A stretch of 8,499 nt of DNA from JBOFDK01 sp051650305 (GTDB lineage Bacteria > Bacillota > Clostridia > Lachnospirales > Cellulosilyticaceae). Under the pieces are notes generated by a model, which had not been told where the DNA came from, did not search any database, and saw only the letters and a list, made by a program, of their open reading frames with translations. The position numbers and the translations under genes were made by a program. This document shows, one piece after another, positions 6,146 through 8,499 of this stretch (positions within the stretch are counted from its first letter, which is position 1; each line of letters starts with the position of its first letter). Where the stretch lies: positions 1-8,499 of the forward strand of contig JBOFIT010000182.1 in assembly GCA_051650305.1 (NCBI GenBank), read 5' to 3'.

Positions 6146-7325
6146 GGATATCTTCCCCCCTATACCTTGCAATATGTGCCACATCTTTATCCCCACGCCC
6201 AGATACATTCACCACAATGATTTTATCCTTCGCAAGCTTTGGTGCCACTTTCATCATATACGCCAATGCATGGGAACTTTCGATAGCTGGAATGATCCCT
6301 TCCATCCTTGATACATACTCAAAAGCAGTGACTGCCTCTTCATCTGTGATGCTCTCGTACCTTGCACGACCACTGTCTTTTAAGTCTGCATGTTCTGGTC
6401 CCACCCCTGGATAATCAAGACCTGCTGAAATACTATACACAGGTGCTATATAGCCTTCTTCCGTCTGCAAAAAGTAGGATTTCATCCCGTGGAAAATCCC
6501 TACCTCACCTTTAGCCATCGTCGCAGCATGATCCACTGTATTAATCCCTCTTCCCGCTGCTTCTACACCGACTAACTGAACCTCTGTATGGGGAATAAAA
6601 TCATAAAACATTCCCATGGCATTACTTCCACCACCTACACATGCAATAAGCATATCTGGTAGCCTTCCTTCTCGTTCCCTCATCTGCTCTTTCACTTCTT
6701 TTCCTATGATGCTTTGGAAGTCCCTTACCATTTCTGGATAAGGATGTGGCCCCATCACCGAACCAATGCAATAAAAAGTATCCTCTGCATGTGTACACCA
6801 ATCTTGAAGTGCTGCATTAACCGCATCTTTCAGCGTACATGTTCCCGTCTTGACGGCATGAACTTTAGCACCTAGAAGCCTCATACGATACACATTAAGT
6901 GCCTGACGCTCTGTATCTTCTTCTCCCATATACACTTCACATGTCATCCCCATAAGTGCCGCTGCAGTAGCCGTGGCTACACCATGCTGCCCTGCTCCTG
7001 TCTCTGCAATGATACGTGTCTTCCCCATTTTTTTAGCTAAGAGGAGTTGGCCAAGTACATTATTAATTTTATGGGAACCGGTATGATTAAGGTCTTCACG
7101 CTTTAGGAAGATACGTGCTCCCCCTAAGTGATCACTCATTCGCTTCGCTTCGTATAAGAGGGATGGCCTCCCTGTATAATTTTTAAAAAGCTCTCTTAAT
7201 TCTTCATTAAATCCTTCATCTTTTTTATAAAAAGCATAAGCTTCTTCTAGTTCTTTTACTGTATGCATTAACGTTTCAGCAATATATTGTCCACCGTATA
7301 CGCCAAATCTCCCGATGTTATCCAC
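6138..7325 (-). CDS. trpB: Tryptophan synthase beta chain
   Basis: TrpB condenses indole with L-serine to form L-tryptophan using pyridoxal phosphate. The 395-residue protein matches the usual length. It begins GRFGVYGGQYIAETLM (5-20); the PLP lysine is Lys86 in LNHTGSHKIN (79-88), with Glu108 in AETGAGQHG (107-115) as the expected catalytic acid, and the PLP phosphate loop is GGGSNA (231-236). LDYPGVGPEHADL (303-315) and NVSGRGDKD (373-381) are further conserved blocks. This is the standard TrpB1 type that partners with TrpA. The start codon is GTG at 7325, supported by GAGGA six bases upstream and by the homologous N-terminus. It overlaps the trpF stop by eight bases and the trpA start by eight bases. 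Confidence 0.98.
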   Translation of the reverse strand: MDNIGRFGVYGGQYIAETLMHTVKELEEAYAFYKKDEGFNEELRELFKNYTGRPSLLYEAKRMSDHLGGARIFLKREDLNHTGSHKINNVLGQLLLAKKMGKTRIIAETGAGQHGVATATAAALMGMTCEVYMGEEDTERQALNVYRMRLLGAKVHAVKTGTCTLKDAVNAALQDWCTHAEDTFYCIGSVMGPHPYPEMVRDFQSIIGKEVKEQMREREGRLPDMLIACVGGGSNAMGMFYDFIPHTEVQLVGVEAAGRGINTVDHAATMAKGEVGIFHGMKSYFLQTEEGYIAPVYSISAGLDYPGVGPEHADLKDSGRARYESITDEEAVTAFEYVSRMEGIIPAIESSHALAYMMKVAPKLAKDKIIVVNVSGRGDKDVAHIARYRGEDIHE

Positions 7326-7926
7326 AATTATTCCTCACCTTCTTTATTATTCTGTGAATTTTATCATAGTCTTTCGAGCCGTCAGTCTCGACACCCGAAC
7401 TCACATCCACACCATATGCACTCACTTGAAGTGCTTGTTCTATATTTTCTAGATTAATTCCCCCTGCCAAAAAGTAGGGTTTATCCAGTTCTTTAATCAA
7501 CTTCCAGTCGAAACATTCGCCTGTGCCACCATAACTTAGCGTACTTTTTTTATCTAGTAAATAATAGGTCACATCATAGCTGACTTTCTCCCACTTATCC
7601 CCTATTGGTATTGCTTTAATGATAGGGACATCGCCTATCTCTTCTCTTAAGCATCTTATGTAGTCAGCATCCTCATCCCCATGTAGTTGAACGATATCCA
7701 CTACCTTTTCCTCGACACATTGCTGGATATAAGGAATCATCGCATTGACGAATACACCTACTACTTTTATCTGTGGGTTCAAGTTACGCTTTAGTTCCTC
7801 AGCTTGCTTGATGGTTACACGTCGTTTACTCTTTGCAAACACAAAGCCTATATAATCAGGCATTAATGCATTCACCATCTGGATATCTTCTTTTTTCGTA
7901 AGTCCACATATTTTAATTTTACGCAT
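7318..7926 (-). CDS. trpF: Phosphoribosylanthranilate isomerase
   Basis: TrpF converts N-(5-phosphoribosyl)anthranilate to CdRP by an Amadori rearrangement, the step just before TrpC. The 202-residue protein is a stand-alone monodomain enzyme of normal length, not fused to TrpC as in E. coli. It starts MRKIKICGLT with catalytic Cys7 and has GFVFAKSKR (27-35), VQLHGDE (79-85), LLD (123-125) with the probable catalytic Asp125, GGTG..FDW (133-141), LAGGI (153-157) and GVDVSSGVE (172-180). The ATG at 7926 is preferred over the in-frame GTG at 7932, which overlaps the GAGG Shine-Dalgarno (7935-7932) and would add only two residues. With this start it overlaps the trpC stop by eight bases (ATGCGTAA). 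Confidence 0.96.
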   Translation of the reverse strand: MRKIKICGLTKKEDIQMVNALMPDYIGFVFAKSKRRVTIKQAEELKRNLNPQIKVVGVFVNAMIPYIQQCVEEKVVDIVQLHGDEDADYIRCLREEIGDVPIIKAIPIGDKWEKVSYDVTYYLLDKKSTLSYGGTGECFDWKLIKELDKPYFLAGGINLENIEQALQVSAYGVDVSSGVETDGSKDYDKIHRIIKKVRNNCG

Positions 7927-8499
7927 AGGCACCTCGTAACCTCATGAGCTGTGCTACGCTGTCTTCAGCTTTTACGAGACTTTCGCCTACTAGTATCCCT
8001 CTAACGACTGTGCCTTCTAATCGTTTCACATCCGCTTCTGTATGCATACCACTTTCTGAAATAACCAAGTAATCTTCAGGTATGAGTTTACTAAGTCGTA
8101 GTGTGGTATCTAAATCAATCTGGAAGCTTCTTAGATCTCTATTGTTAATACCTATGATAGCTTTCTCACACCTTAAAACTTTTTCTAAGTCTTGTTCATC
8201 ATGGGTTTCTATCAGCACTTCTAGTCCTAAAGCAAGTGCTTCCTCATAGAGTGACCTAAGCTGACCTTGTTCTAACATAGTGGCTATAAGTAAGACCACA
8301 TCTGCGCCTATCGTTTTAGCCTTGTATACCTGCCAAGGGTCATATAGGAAGTCTTTATTTAGAATCGGTAACTTCACTGCCTTTCTGACGTCTTCTAAAT
8401 CTCCATAACTCCCTTTAAAGAAATCTGGTTCTGTCAGTACAGATATGCCAACTGCACCGCCTCTTTCATACTGCTTCACAAGTTTGACAGGATCTAAGT
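7919..8499 (-). CDS. trpC: Indole-3-glycerol phosphate synthase (5' end outside window)
   Basis: TrpC cyclises and decarboxylates CdRP to indole-3-glycerol phosphate. The window holds the last 192 residues of a protein that is normally about 260; the frame is open to the right edge, so the apparent GTG at 8479 is an internal Val, not a start. Recognisable blocks, counted from the first complete codon: YERGGAVGISVLTE (10-23), LPILNKDFLYD (43-53) with the conserved catalytic Lys, ADVVLLIATML (65-75), LEVLIETHDE (92-101) with the catalytic Glu, GINNRDL (116-122), VISESGM (145-151) and GILVGESL (167-174). The missing N-terminus would carry the phosphate-binding and early barrel segments. The gene is followed by trpF with an eight-base overlap, and the order C-F-B-A is that of many Bacillota trp operons; trpE, trpG and trpD are expected upstream beyond the right edge. 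Confidence 0.96.
   Translation of the reverse strand, partial: LDPVKLVKQYERGGAVGISVLTEPDFFKGSYGDLEDVRKAVKLPILNKDFLYDPWQVYKAKTIGADVVLLIATMLEQGQLRSLYEEALALGLEVLIETHDEQDLEKVLRCEKAIIGINNRDLRSFQIDLDTTLRLSKLIPEDYLVISESGMHTEADVKRLEGTVVRGILVGESLVKAEDSVAQLMRLRGAYA

Noticed and set aside
6146..6208. Upstream in-frame ATG for trpA
   Set aside because: The extra 21 residues are unlike TrpA proteins and would make an overlap of 71 bases with trpB; the ATG at 6145 aligns Glu49 and Asp60 with the E. coli numbering.
8477..8479. GTG as the start codon of trpC
   Set aside because: The frame stays open to the window edge and the codons before it (LDPVKL) fit the TrpC family, so the gene begins outside the window.

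Overview
The window looks like chromosomal DNA of a low-to-moderate GC Gram-positive bacterium of the Bacillota, most likely a member of the Clostridia. The evidence is the separate, tightly overlapping trpC-trpF-trpB-trpA genes, strong AGGAGG-type ribosome binding sites, sigma-A-like promoters, a LemA/TPM-domain gene pair and a secreted YkuD-type L,D-transpeptidase. The genus cannot be fixed from the sequence alone. I see no mobile elements, CRISPR array, tRNA or rRNA, and no stretch over about 240 bases lacks a gene.

Layout. (1) Positions 1-688, minus strand: the 5' part of an unrecognised secreted protein that runs off the left edge. (2) 689-922: a 234-base AT-rich divergent intergenic region with a reasonable plus-strand promoter. 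(3) 923-4221, plus strand: four cell-envelope genes, namely a DUF3810-type membrane protein with an HExxH motif, a secreted SH3-like/YkuD L,D-transpeptidase, a LemA protein and a TPM-domain protein with a glycine-rich tail. The first two are separated by a large hairpin whose 3' arm contains the ribosome binding site of the transpeptidase. The last two are joined stop-to-start. A palindromic bidirectional terminator closes the block. (4) 4265-5185, minus strand: a BadF/BcrA-type sugar kinase, probably an N-acetylglucosamine kinase, with its own promoter. (5) 5357-8499, minus strand: the distal part of a tryptophan operon, trpC (cut by the right edge), trpF, trpB and trpA, followed by a strong intrinsic terminator.

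How the genes work together. TrpC, TrpF and TrpB/TrpA carry out the last steps from CdRP synthesis to tryptophan. All three of their junctions are 8-base overlaps, which points to translational coupling. The plus-strand block looks like an envelope module (peptidoglycan cross-linking or modification plus membrane proteins of poorly known function), though the joint role is inference. The amino-sugar kinase could feed cell-wall sugar recovery, but it has its own promoter and terminator and is not in an operon with the envelope genes.

The plus strand appears pyrimidine-rich throughout, including inside the plus-strand genes. In Bacillota this suggests that the minus-strand genes lie on the leading replication strand and that the envelope block is transcribed head-on to the fork. 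Nothing here is clearly a new defence or mobile system. The most unusual items are the hairpin-sequestered ribosome binding site, the DUF3810/LDT/LemA/TPM gene block and the unknown secreted protein.
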